Positions 11,236-21,734 of a stretch of DNA of 64,000 nt are shown here, in pieces. The notes below the pieces were generated by a model, which was given only the letters and a program-made list of their open reading frames with translations, was not told where the DNA came from and made no database searches. The stretch is from NCBI GenBank assembly GCA_027604705.1, contig JADHYV010000047.1, forward strand, positions 1-64,000, given 5' to 3'. This DNA comes from Allomyces arbusculus. Its lineage: Eukaryota > Blastocladiomycota > Blastocladiomycetes > Blastocladiales > Blastocladiaceae. Each line of letters opens with the position of its first letter. Position 1 is the stretch's first letter. The translations under genes and the position numbers were made by a program.

Positions 11236-12332
11236 ATGAGCAAGCAACCGCCGCCGCCGCGCCCCGACGCGCACGTCGCCGACCTGTCCGACGACGACGA
11301 CCTCGACGATGACCTACTCGCCGGTATGCTCGCTTCGCGCCGTGCCGTGTCACGCTTCGTTTAACCGTTTTGGCGCGTCATCCACTCGCGCAGGCGTCCT
11401 CGACAATCTCGCCAAGCCCGCGACCGCGACCGCGACCGCGACCGCGAAGCCCGCACCCGCTGCCGCACCTGCATCCGCCCCGACCGCTCCCGCCGCTGCG
11501 CCTGCTGCATCGGCACCCGCATCCGACGACCCGCTCGCCGACGACCTGATGCGCGAACTCGCCGCGAACATGGCCGCGCTCATGGGCGCGGGCAACGACG
11601 GCGACGGCGACGACGCGCTGCAAAAGGCCATGGCCGAGATGCTGCAGGGGATGGAAGGGATGGGTCTCGGCGAACCGTCCGCCGCGCCGGCACCAGCACC
11701 GACGGCGGATTCGGGCAAGGCGTTCCAGGACCGCGTGCGGCGCACGGTGGATAAGTTGCAAGATTCGGATAAGCAGGCCGAGGTACGGACGCGTCGATGG
11801 ATGATCACCGATTGGGTCCTCTGGAGGACTCAAACTGACACGTTTCTCTGAATAGGCAAGCCAAGCCGCGTCGGCCGGTGCCAGCGGCGCCGAGGACATG
11901 GACTCGCTCATGGCCGAAATGATGAAACAAATGGAATCGCTCGCCGACTCGTCGGAATTCGAGTCCGTCCTCGAAGGCATGATGGAATCGCTCATGTCGA
12001 AAGACATCTTGCACGAGCCGCTCAAGGACCTGGCCGCCAAGTACCCGGCCTACCTCGAGGCAAACAAGTCCACGCTGCCGGCCGACGAGTACGCGAAGTA
12101 CGAGAAGCAGTATGCTTTGATCACGGAAATTTGCGTGATCTACGACGCGGGTCGCGAGGAGGAGGAGGCCAAGAAAATTGTCGCGCTCATGACGGAGGTG
12201 CAGGATTTGGGACAGCCGCCGGCAGAATTGTTGAAGGAGTTGGCGCCGGGGACCGAGGTGGATCCGGTGACAGGGATCCCGAATTTGCCGGCCGACGCGA
12301 TGCAGCCGCCGCCAGAGTGTAACCCGCAGTGA
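11236..12332 (+). CDS. PEX19: Peroxisomal membrane-protein chaperone Pex19
   Basis: Three exons: 11236-11323, 11394-11782, 11856-12332; 317 residues with 70- and 73-nt introns. Pex19 is the cytosolic receptor that binds newly made peroxisomal membrane proteins and delivers them to Pex3. The acidic N-terminus (DLSDDDDLDDDLLAG) corresponds to the Pex3-binding segment, followed by an Ala/Pro linker. The helical C-terminal domain contains FESVLEGMMESLMSKDILHE and the hallmark YPAYLEAN. The protein ends CNPQ, matching a CaaX box for farnesylation, which is known to stabilise the Pex19 C-terminal domain. Length matches the family (about 300-340). The intron after DDLLA is placed by joining to GVLDNLAK in frame. 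Single plausible start. Confidence 0.95.
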
Positions 12333-13644
12333 TTGATGTTGATTTCGGTTTGGTGGTTGCTTTGCGCTTGGCTTATTTTGGAGCTGCTTGGTCAATGTAG
12401 TGGTGCGGCCTGACCGTGGGGCCGCTGTATAGTCGAGTGATTCTTTTTCCGGCCCTGGATGAGCGCAACGTCCAAAACGACAGTCCCCTTGTGCAAAGCA
12501 CTCAACGGCAGGCATTGAAAGTCAAGTCCATTCTGCATTGATATTGCCGAGGAAATGACCAAAGCAAGACCGGCGAGGACCGTGCGTAAGTGCTTGATCC
12601 TGACGTGCTCGGCTCAATCGACCACAGCACATGCAGTTCACGCTTGTGCCGTTTGCAGCCGGCAGCTCCACCAGCTTTGGTGGCTAGAGTGGTGCAAATG
12701 AGACTTGAAATTGTCGACATGCCTGGGCTCAGCGACACAACATCAAGTGCATCAGTAGTGTTCTGGCCAACCGGACGAGCCGAACGCGATTGTTATTGTG
12801 ATGAAGCTGGTGGTTACTTGCGATGTTTGGGGCCGACAGTCTAGCGCAAGTATGAAGGGATGCTTCCTGGCAATTTCGTGAGGCTGCAGAACACATTCGA
12901 GGCAGCATTTTACTTCAGACTGGATCCAAATGTTCGAGTGACGTTTCGCAGTGATCCAAACCCAAAGTCGGGTACTGACGCTGAAAAATTATTGGCACGC
13001 GACACAGCACGATTGATATGCGTAGGTACCTTTTGCAACTCCCGCAAAGCAACGTCCAACATGCGCTGGGAACAGCGATTGATGATCATGAGAAAGAAGA
13101 GATACACAAAACGCTCGTGCGCTCATGGTTCTTCATATTCACGAATTTAGACGATTAACTGTTTTCCGCACCTATTTGAACTGTGATGGGTGAGGGATCA
13201 GGGTACCTTGGTCTTGTTTGCATGAACCACGAGTGCCCTTCCAGTGCTGACCCTCAATCACCGTATGCGGTTTGTGACAGGCGGCGCATTGGGTCCGACT
13301 TTTGCTTGTTGCAGCATGCCGACCGATTGACGCGTGGAGAAATTTGGGAGGCCAAGACTGTAATCAAAGTCATGTCTTGCGGTCTTGACCGCAACTGCTT
13401 TGCTTGGGCTCGTTGCAGGCCAAATGCCTGGTGCCTGTGGACCGCTGTGGTGTTTATTGAAGAGCAATCGTTTCATGCTCCGTTGCCTCTAAATGCGTAT
13501 GTTCGAAAGACAAGCCACGCCAAAAAAAGATCAATTGAAATTGCCGCAACTAGTGTCACCAACCGCACTGTTTCAGCAGCGTCAACGTCCAGAGTCCCGC
13601 TGGCCGATTACTGGCCAGACCCAGCTCGACAACCAGCTCACATT
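12333..13644. other. AT-richer intergenic stretch
   Basis: About 1.3 kb between PEX19 and the minus-strand CHASE-PAS gene (convergent). Base composition is visibly less GC-rich than the genes on both sides, especially 12480-13560. It contains the possible dynamin-like relic listed separately. The remaining open frame (13183-13662, plus) has no recognisable domain and runs into the neighbouring gene, so I do not call it. Confidence 0.45.
12540..13150 (+). pseudogene. Possible relic of a dynamin-like large GTPase
   Basis: Short stretches in successive plus frames recall a fungal dynamin-family protein in the right order. These are DIAEEMTKARPARTV (about 12539-12583), then a G3-like RLEIVDMPGLSD (about 12700-12735), then EPNAIVIVM in a different frame (about 12776-12802), then NTFEAAFYFRLDP (about 12893-12931), SGTDAEKLLARDTARLI (about 12968-13018) and LLQLPQ in another frame (about 13029-13046). 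Stops and at least three frame changes separate them, so no intact gene is present. Base composition is unlike that of the neighbouring active genes. The family assignment rests on my memory of dynamin motifs and is tentative. Confidence 0.35.
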
Positions 13645-14630
13645 TCATCTCCCCTCCGCTGAAATGATCGCCTGCACGCCCAGATTCGCGAGCGGGACCT
13701 ACAATATATGTGCGAGCAGCGAATCCGGCGCGCGATCAGTGCCACGCCTCCTCCCGACCATCAAGACATTGTCCACCACGCACCTCAACATGCAACGAGA
13801 TCCCCGTCTCTGCGTCCGTAGACCGCGCAAACGTGCCCTCGTGCCGAAGCACGTACCGGATCAGCGCGATATACGTGATTGGCAGCGCACCGAAATTGCT
13901 ACCAAGCGACGCGTGTTGCAGGCCCACGTCATCGAGCGACGCGTGCTGCCGGCCAACATCGTCCAGCCCACCCAAGTCCACTAAATCCGAGAGCACCGAC
14001 AATTCCTGGTGCAGCGTCAGCCGCCCGTGCGCGATCGTGTACCGCACTGTCCACTGTGCGCCGTCAGCCGCGGCCGACGACCCGATCAGAATCATCTTGG
14101 CGATCAGGACCCGCACGGGCACGAGATCCAACCCCGCAAGTCGAACCCCCACCGGGTGCGCCGATGCCAGGACCACGATTTGCTTTCCGGCAATGGTCCG
14201 CTTGCGTCCCGCGAGCGCCTCCTGGATCAGATCGTACAGCTGCACGCCATGCACGCTCCCGCCGTCGGGCGGCGCGGGCGGCACGTCCATGAGCAGCGCG
14301 AGATCCGATCCGAGCGTGGCCATGTGCTCGGCCGCCATGACCCCGGCATCCACGTCAGCGGCGGCATCCGCGATCCAAGAAACCCCACACACCCCCGCAC
14401 CCTGCGGCGGCAGTCTGCGGCCTGCGACCTTAAGCTCGGCATCAGCAGTGTGCATGGCGTCGTTGACAACGCGTGTTTGCGGCGCGATCAACCGCGCGAG
14501 CGACATGAGCAGGGCGGCGCGTGTCTGGGTGGCACGCGCGTAGTCCGCGTGTGCCTCCTCGAGCGCACGTTGCGCGTCGGCTTGGTCGGAAATATCATGG
14601 AAGAGCACAATTTGCGCGATCGCATCGGCC

Positions 14631-14661
<31 letters not shown>

Positions 14662-16491
14662 GACGGTGGCCCGTCGAGGACCCGAGCGCAGTCACACCAG
14701 CGGCAATGGCGTCTGCGACGCGCGCGGTCGCGTCGCCCATGTCGTTGGCAGAGATGGCAACCGGGATCGCCTTGCCCGACGCGTGCCACGCGATCCCGTC
14801 AAACTGGCCGGCCGGAAGTATGCCGGAATCGGGCAGGCATGCGTTGTGCGAGGCCAGGATCTGGGTCACACGGAGGTGTTCGAGGGCTGCAATCGAGTGC
14901 CCTGTGAGCGTGACTGCCGCGGCGTTGATGCCGAGAATTCGGCCGCGCGCGTTCAAGACGAGCAGTGCGTCGGGTAAGGCTTCGAGAACGCCGCGCCCGG
15001 CTCGTGCGAGCATGGCGAGCAATTCCTCCTGGCCGGCATGCTGGTGAAGCGTTCGCTGGCCGGCGTGCCAGCGCAAAACGGCGCGCCGCGTCGCCTCGCC
15101 CGCGACCGCAAAGACAACAGCGGTAATAAGAGCGATCGCCACGGGCCGGGAGGTCACGATCGAGTGCTGGAACCGCCTTGAGGCCAGACACCGCGCTGTC
15201 CACGTTTGGTCGAGGACGGGGAACGTGTAATATCGCATGGCGCCGTGCAGGTGGTGCCGCGTTGCGTTGGGAGGGACGCTTGAGAAAATGAGTTCCCCCG
15301 TCGGGTGGATTATGTCCATGTAGACGCCTTGCGGCGACGCGTGCGTGCCGAGTGCGACTGTCAAGATCGTGGTAAACTCGACCGTCACGGTGCCCATCCA
15401 GTCCACGAACGGCGTCACCTGGTCGACGGTGGGGCGCGGGAGAGCGCGCACCCAGATCAGGAACCCGCGGTGCCTGTCCGGGATGAGACTGAGCGGGTCA
15501 GACATGGCGATTTGCTTGGTGGGCGACCGCAGCAGGGCGAGAATGCCTTCGCGCCGCGACACGAGACTCAGCTGGTTGAAAGCCTGCAGGGACGGCTTGA
15601 AGGCGACCGGGTAGCTACACGCGGCGTCGAAAGCGTAACGAACCGTCGGCGAGAGCGGCCGGTCGTACCCAGAGTCAAAGGGCAGCGACATACATGTAGA
15701 GCACGGGCGAAACGATGGGGCGGTCATGGACGAGCACCATGTTTTCAGGCGGGAGCGGCTTGGGCCACGTTTGCAGTCCATATTGCGCCTCGAATTGCGG
15801 CAATTGATCGTAGGTCAGGACCGGGTTGGTCGAGACCGACTTGAGGATCGACTTGTCAAACGACGAGCGGTTCGCGTACATGACGAGGTTTTCTGCGAGT
15901 AGCAATCAGTACGGGACTTTGGGAAATGCGAGGACACCATCATGGACAGGACGGACCTTCGGTGATGTCTGGCACGGCGTATAAGTACGCAGCGACGTTG
16001 TGGGCCTAGAAAAAGAGCGGAGCGGGTCAGAGTGTGCCGCTCCGATATTACGTTTACCGTATCGTTTGCCGTGTCGACAAAGTACCGACCGAGTTGGCGA
16101 GCCGCTGGTTAAACGCGACATCGAGCAGCCGCACGTTCTGCTCGCAGAGCGCGTGCCACGCGCGCGCGAACCGGTCCGTCTCGATGCCGTGTAGCCCAAA
16201 GTAGAGCGCGAAGGCGCACCCGACCCCCATGAGCACAACACTGCAAGCTGCAGCCAGCGCCGTTCGATGTGTGCAGCGCAGTACTTGCTCCGCTCCGCGA
16301 TCAATCGCAGCATTTGTGGGGCCCAGACGGCGCACGAGATCGTGGGCTCGGTTCGGATCGGGGTCCTGGTCGGCGGGTCGCGCGAGGGTCAGGTGCGCTT
16401 CTGCGCTGTCGGCTGCGCTGTCGCATGCAGCAGCTGCGGGCTGTGGCGGGTTGGACACGCGGCGGCGGCGAGCAGCACGTTGGTATGGCAT
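13645..16491 (-). CDS. CHASE-PAS sensor protein resembling a histidine kinase without catalytic residues (paralogue 1)
   Basis: Five exons: 16491-16090, 16005-15957, 15892-15694, 15614-13784, 13698-13645; 844 residues. Order: basic cytosolic N-terminus, membrane helix (about 108-130), CHASE sensory domain facing outside (about 140-330), second membrane helix (RPVAIALITAVVFAVAG), PAS domain (LEALPDALLVLNARGRILGI), then regions aligning with the dimerisation and ATPase modules of hybrid sensor kinases. Where a kinase has S-H-E-L-R-T-P, this protein reads SLARLIAP, and the N-box asparagines are missing, so phosphotransfer looks lost. The last exon is only 18 codons (VPLANLGVQ...). Poly-Ala around 14635-14665 and a 10-residue tandem duplication (DDVG-QHASL) are specific to this copy. 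A paralogue in opposite orientation lies at 26665-29564 and supports every shared junction. Ligand unknown. Confidence 0.82.
15389..15589 (-). repeat. High-identity tract shared with paralogue 2
   Basis: These 201 nt match 27690-27890 in inverted orientation with 4 differences by my count (about 98 percent), all within coding sequence. Adjacent coding sequence of the two genes is far more diverged, including at synonymous sites. Confidence 0.85.
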
Positions 16492-16839
16492 GGAGATTGG
16501 CGCATGGAATGCGCCTGGTGGCGCGGTTGGCGGTTCGTGCTCCATCTGTTTGAAGGACCTCTCCTTGTCCATCCGGTCGCTGCTCCTTGGCGAAAATGGT
16601 GAGTCGTGGCTCACGCTGTCACCATCAGCCTTCGAGTATTCCGCTCCCATGAGATTGTTGATGGATGCTGCACCCATCCTCATTCGGCCAAAGCGGGCCG
16701 CAGCAGGCAAGACAAGCGATTCATGAAAATTCAGGACCAATTCATTACAAATCCCCGAGACACGGCACTACGCGCCGGCACTCGTATGCAAATACAGCTC
16801 CCCCTACCCCCACGACGACTTCCACCGCGTCGTACAGCC
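16492..16839. other. Short intergenic region
   Basis: About 350 bp between the start of the CHASE-PAS gene and the stop of the MCC gene, both minus strand. Holds the leader of the former and the trailer of the latter; nothing else seen. Confidence 0.5.
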
Positions 16840-19459
16840 TTACTCCTTGGCCTTTTCCGCAGCCTCCTCGGCCGTTTCCTCAAACGCCAGCAACAACTTG
16901 TTCTCCTCGACCAGGTCGCCGACCTTGTAATGCACGCGCGCAATCACGCCATCCACGGGCGACCGCATGACATGCTCCATCTTCATCGCCTCGAGCACAA
17001 CGAGCGGCTGGCCCTTGGTCACCTTGTCTCCCGGCTTGACGTGCACCTGCGAGATCTTGCATGGCATCGGCGTCTTGACGGCGTTTCCGCCCTTGCCCTC
17101 GTCCTGCGCGTGCGCTTCAGCCAGGTACGCCGGTTCGGGCACCGTGAACGAGTGCTTGACGGCACCCATGTGCGGCCGCCCAACACCCGTGCCGTTGGCA
17201 AACACGTGCACCATGTCGCCCTCGAGCACGACCGTCGCGGAGACCTGTCGGTCGCCGAGATCCACAAACACGGTGCGGTCGCGCGCCGCATCGGCACGGA
17301 CCGACTTAGCGTTGATCGTGTAGGTCACGTCCTCGACCCCCGGGACCGCGACCGTCACATTCACGACGTCACGCGCGTGCACGGCGGTGACCTTGGCTGT
17401 CACTTCATCGGAGAACTGCAGTTCAATCGCCTGCTCGCGTGCGTGGTTGAGCCGCGCCGACGGGAGACTGCCCCACGGGCCGCTGGCCGTGACTGGGTCG
17501 GCGACCGCGACCGACTCCTTGCCGAGCAGGAGCGCGACGGCAGCGAGCATAACGGCGTCAGGCGCGGGCCGCTCAATTGGCACGAGCAGGTCCTGGCCGT
17601 ACTTGGCGATGAAACCAGTCTCGACATTGGCCTTGACGAATTCCGGGTGTTTCGCGAGCGCCTTGAGGAACTCGATGTTGGTGTTGAGCCCGACCACCTG
17701 GTACTGGTCGAGCGCGTGGCCCAACTTGGCGAGCGCCGACGCGCGGTCCGGCCCGTGCACGACGAGTTTCGCGATCATCGGGTCGTAAAACACCGACACT
17801 TGGTCGCCCTGCCGGACACCCGTCTCGACACGCACGGTGTCGGTCACCTCGGGGGTCGCAAGGTGCACGAGGGGACCCGTGTCGGGCAGGAACTGGTTCT
17901 GCGGGTTCTCAGCGTAGATGCGCGCCTCGAACGACCATCCGTGGATCTTCAGGTCGTCTTGCAGTTTCGGCAACTTGTTGCCGGCAGCCACTTGCAGTTG
18001 CCATTCGACCAAGTCGGTCTGCGTGATCATTTCCGAGACGGGGTGCTCGACCTGAAGGCGCGTGTTCATTTCCATAAACGCAAACGTCTTGGTCGTTGCG
18101 TCGAGAATGAACTCGACGGTGCCGGCTCCCACGTAGTTGACGGCCTTGGCGGCCGCGACGGCCTTTTCGCCAAGTTGTTTGCGCAGCTCCTCGCTGAGGT
18201 CCGGCTACGTTCAGAACGAGTGGGCAGGAAAATCAGTTCAGCGAGAGCGTGAGTGCGTCAAAGATTCGGTCGAGGGCAAGCGTACCGCGGGCGCCTCCTC
18301 GATAATCTTCTGGTGACGACGCTGCACCGAGCAGTCGCGCTCAAACAGGTAGACGGCGTTCCCGTGCTTGTCGGCAAACACCTGCACCTCGACGTGGCTA
18401 TTAACGCGCACCACCATTCCGTCAGTCTCGTTGATCTCTCGGCTGCTGATCTCCACCAAAATGAAACGTACCGCGGCCGCGTCAGGTACTTCTCGACCAA
18501 CACACGATCGTCGCCAAACGACTTGATCGCCTCGCGCTTGGCCGACGCGAGCATCTCGTCAAACTCAGCCTCCGAGTTGACAATGCGCATCCCCTTGCCG
18601 CCACCGCCCATAACGGCCTTGATCAGCACCGGGTACCCAATCTTGCCGCACTGTTCCTTCAGGAACGCCGGGTCCTGGTTATCGCCGTGGTAACCGGGCA
18701 CGACGGGCACTTCGGCCGCCTGCATGATTTTCTTCGACTCGGACTTAGACCCCATCGACGTGATGGCCGAGGCGGGCGGGCCGATAAAGACGAGACCGTG
18801 CTTCTCGAGGTAGGTCGCAAACTCGGCGGATTCAGAGAGGAACCCGTAACCCGGGTGGATGGCCTATTCAGCGAGGGGAAGCGCAGTGTCAGCAGTCTGA
18901 CCGTATTATGATCCTGTCGCGCCGAGAATATAGAGAGAACACACGCACCTGCGCGCCCGTCTTCTTGGCGACCTCGACAATCTTGTCCATGCGCAGGTAA
19001 CTCTCGCTCGACGGCGCCGGGCCAATGCAGTACGCCTCGTCGGCCTACAAATGGCAATCCGATCAGCAATCCCGCTCTCCACGCTTTGAACGCGTCGTTA
19101 CCCGGATAAGCCATACCATCTGCACGTGCATCGAGTTCTTGTCGGCCTCCGAGTAGACGGCGACGCACTTGATCCCGAGCCGCTGCGCCGTCTTCATGAC
19201 GCGCACGGCAATCTCACCGCGGTTCGCAATCAGGATCTTGTCGAATGGCGGCTTCTTCACTGTTTGTCCACCGGAATCGTTGTATCAGGGCGCGCTCTCA
19301 CGTAGTCGGTCGTGCTTGCTTGAGGGACGTACTCTCAGCGGCCTCGGTCGCGAGCTGCCGGAGAAAGCCCGCGGGCAACCGGCGCGCGGTGGTCGGGCGC
19401 GCGGTGTGCGTGCTGGCGCGCGCGAGCGCCGCAGTCAGGGCGCGCAGCGACGAGTGCAT
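16840..19459 (-). CDS. MCCC1: Methylcrotonoyl-CoA carboxylase, biotin-carrying alpha subunit
   Basis: Six exons: 19459-19333, 19259-19117, 19044-18949, 18863-18472, 18397-18286, 18204-16840; 744 residues. Introns are 72-85 nt and every junction is supported by alignment to the family. Exon 1 encodes an Arg/Ala-rich mitochondrial presequence, and its last base plus exon 2 form an internal ATG. Biotin carboxylase follows: [13 protein letters not shown], the Gly-rich ATP loop [29 protein letters not shown], and [12 protein letters not shown]. The C-terminal biotinyl domain has LEAMKMEHV, with Lys the biotin site. The segment [11 protein letters not shown] and overall length fit MCC alpha rather than pyruvate or acetyl-CoA carboxylase; propionyl-CoA carboxylase alpha is the closest alternative. 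It carboxylates 3-methylcrotonyl-CoA in leucine breakdown, two steps before HMG-CoA lyase at 4575-5707. The beta subunit is not in this window. Confidence 0.96.
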
Positions 19460-19975
19460 CGTGGATCGGATCGGGGTTGGTGATCAGCGGCAAACGGTCG
19501 GTCCAAAGGTCTTCTGCTCGCAGCTGATGGTCGCGCGGCCGTCGTCGTCGTTCTCGAGCTCGTGGTCGCGGTGGTCGTCAAGCTGGACGCGCCGTAAACA
19601 AGTCGGACAGAGAAGGAGCGCGATTCGACGTCGGGTCTTTCTCGGCAGTCGCTGGTGGTTCGCCACAGTCTCGACCGGGGAATGGACAAGCCGGGTCCAC
19701 CGTGGATGGATGAACCGCAAAAAAAAACACAAAAGATGGGGCACCGGCGCCCGGATGGCTGGCGCGAGCCACCTGGACCCACGTGCATCGGGATTTGTCG
19801 GGTCCGGCCAAACTCAGGGAAGGCAAGCCGGGTCTTTCCGGGGCACGAGAGAGAAATGTTCGTGAAATGATGGCAGAATAATGGTGAAAACGGTTTGATT
19901 TTGCACAATGCTAGGAGCTCCTGCTCGTCTGCTCCTCCTCCTTCTTCGCAAGTCCGGCCCCCACCGCAGTCGCCC
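19460..19975. other. Intergenic region
   Basis: About 520 bp between MCC alpha (downstream) and TEX9 (upstream) on the minus strand. A run of A around 19718-19727 is the only notable simple sequence. Confidence 0.5.
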
Positions 19976-21398
19976 TCAGTACCAGTCCAACACCTTTGCA
20001 AACTCGTCCTCGGTGAACGACAGTAGCTTGACTGCCTCGAGGTGCAGCTACACACGCATCGCATCGCGTCGCGATCCGTACTGGTCAGCTCCGTCTCTTT
20101 CCTCCCCTCTTCTCCAAACGCGATCGTACCTTCTGCTTGCGCAACACATCAATCAGCGCCGCCTGTTTCTTGAACCCGACCATCAGCTCGCTCTTCTGCT
20201 TCTCCACCCGTTTCAGTTCCGCCACGACCCGGTCATGCGCGCGCTGCACCTTGTCCACTTGGTCGCGTCGATCCGTCTCGGCACGTGCCAGTTGCGCGCG
20301 CAGGCGGTCGGCGTCTTCGAGGGCGCGGTTCAATCTACCACCACAAGGTCAGATTCGCCCGACCCATAAGAGCGAGAGCCGGCGTACTTTGCATCGCGTG
20401 CGTCCACATCCGTCGCCTTCGCCGCCTTCTCCTTGGCCGCCAACTCACGCTTGAGTTGCACGATCTGCGCTTCGGCAGACTCGGCACGATGCGCATCGCG
20501 TTGTGCCTGGGCGGTCAACTTGGTGTGCGCGGCTTGCAGGTTGGCATGGTCTTTGGTGAGTTTCCGGTGCGTCGACTCGAGTTGCGCGAGCTTGGTCGCG
20601 GTAGGGTCGGTCGTGGATCTCGAGCGGGAGGTGGCGTGGAGCTTGTCGAGTTCGGATTCGACGACGAGCAGGCGCGCCTTGAGGTACCGGTTGGTCGCCT
20701 CTGTTGGATCACGCAAGCAGGTCAGAGTGCGAAGTCCGAAAGAGAGGAAGGGAGGGACAGCGAAGAGTACCGAGCGTGTAGTCCGTGTCGTCGTCGATGC
20801 CGGCATTCGCCGCGAGCGTGGCCGCAATTTGCTCGATCAAAGCGAGCTCTTGCGTGGTCGCTTGGCGCGCCGATCCAGACGGCTTGCCCGCCGCAGTCCC
20901 TGGCTTCCGCGCCGAGGGCGCCGACGAAATCCTCCGCCCACGCGCAGATGCTGTCGTCAACGAGGAAGCGGGCGGTGGAGTCGGTACAGCCAACGGCCGT
21001 GGGGGTGGCGATGGTGGCGCGGGCGTAACAAGCGGAGCCGATTCGAGCCGAGCGAGACTTTCTTTCTGTGATACAGCGTAGCGGGTAAGCGTTCCCGTCC
21101 ATCTGATCACGGCACGGCAGCAGGACGTAGGTACCACGGCAGCCTCGGTCGCAGCGAGCGCCTGCTTCGTCGACTGTGCGAGCTCGGCGTCGCGCGCGCG
21201 GTACCGCTGCTCGCGCTCGAGCAAGTCGCGACTGAGCGCGGCGAGTCCGAGCGGGTCGTCATGGTCGTGGTCGGTGGTGGAGGGAAGGTTCGTGTCGGCG
21301 TCGTGGTCAAAGTCGTCGTGGTAGCTGATCGCATCGTGGTCGTCAGTGGCCGCCGCGGCGGCAGCGACACGGGCGTCGTTCTTCTGACTGGAAAGCAT
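19976..21398 (-). CDS. TEX9: TEX9 homologue, coiled-coil flagellar/centriolar-satellite protein
   Basis: Five exons: 21398-21135, 21065-20771, 20700-20388, 20334-20130, 20047-19976; 382 residues against about 391 in human. The C-terminal signature is clear: LNRALEDA, then VEKQKSELMVGFKKQAALID, then LHLEAVKLLSFTEDEF split across the last intron. This is the TEX9 C-terminus as I know it (EKQKGELMIGFKKQ, AAKMLSFTEEEF). A long coiled coil precedes it, and the N-terminal third is acidic and His/Asp-rich. TEX9 occurs in ciliated or flagellated lineages and is placed at centriolar satellites and sperm. Introns are 69, 70, 53 and 82 nt; the first is a multiple of three without a stop, so it can be read through in frame. 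The gene faces a CCDC6-like gene across a 336-bp shared upstream region. Confidence 0.94.
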
Positions 21399-21734
21399 GG
21401 TGGTGAGCGCGTGCAAGGGCGATGCGGCAAGTCGGGATCGTCTCGGAGAACGGTGCAAAGGACATGCCATCAGCGGCGGCACGTTTTCCTCGAATGTCGA
21501 CGAAGGGCGGTCGCGTCGTCGTTTGGTTGGCAAACGTGACCGTGATCAGCTCACGCCGCTGGCTTGCTCGGCCACACCCTCCGTCGCGTCGGTGTCGGTC
21601 GTCGCAGCCGACGTTCTCTTCAACCGCCGACAGTGCGTCCACCGCGCCATCACCACGACCAAGGAACCCGTTCTTGCCCGCAACCAGCCTACGCAACCAG
21701 CACGCGTGCAGCCCGCTGATCGCCTGCCGCCAAG
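21399..21734. promoter_or_regulatory. Shared upstream region of TEX9 and CCDC6-like genes
   Basis: Only 336 bp separate the two divergent start codons. No TATA box is obvious on either strand, and the region becomes pyrimidine-rich toward the CCDC6 start. Co-regulation is inferred from geometry alone. Confidence 0.55.

Noticed and set aside
13183-13662. 159-codon plus frame upstream of the CHASE-PAS stop
   Set aside because: No domain, overlaps the last exons of the minus-strand gene, and lies in an AT-richer decayed patch.
16606-18252. 548-codon plus frame opposite the MCC gene
   Set aside because: Antisense shadow of a strongly conserved enzyme; composition (His, Arg, Leu, Val-rich) is typical of such shadows.
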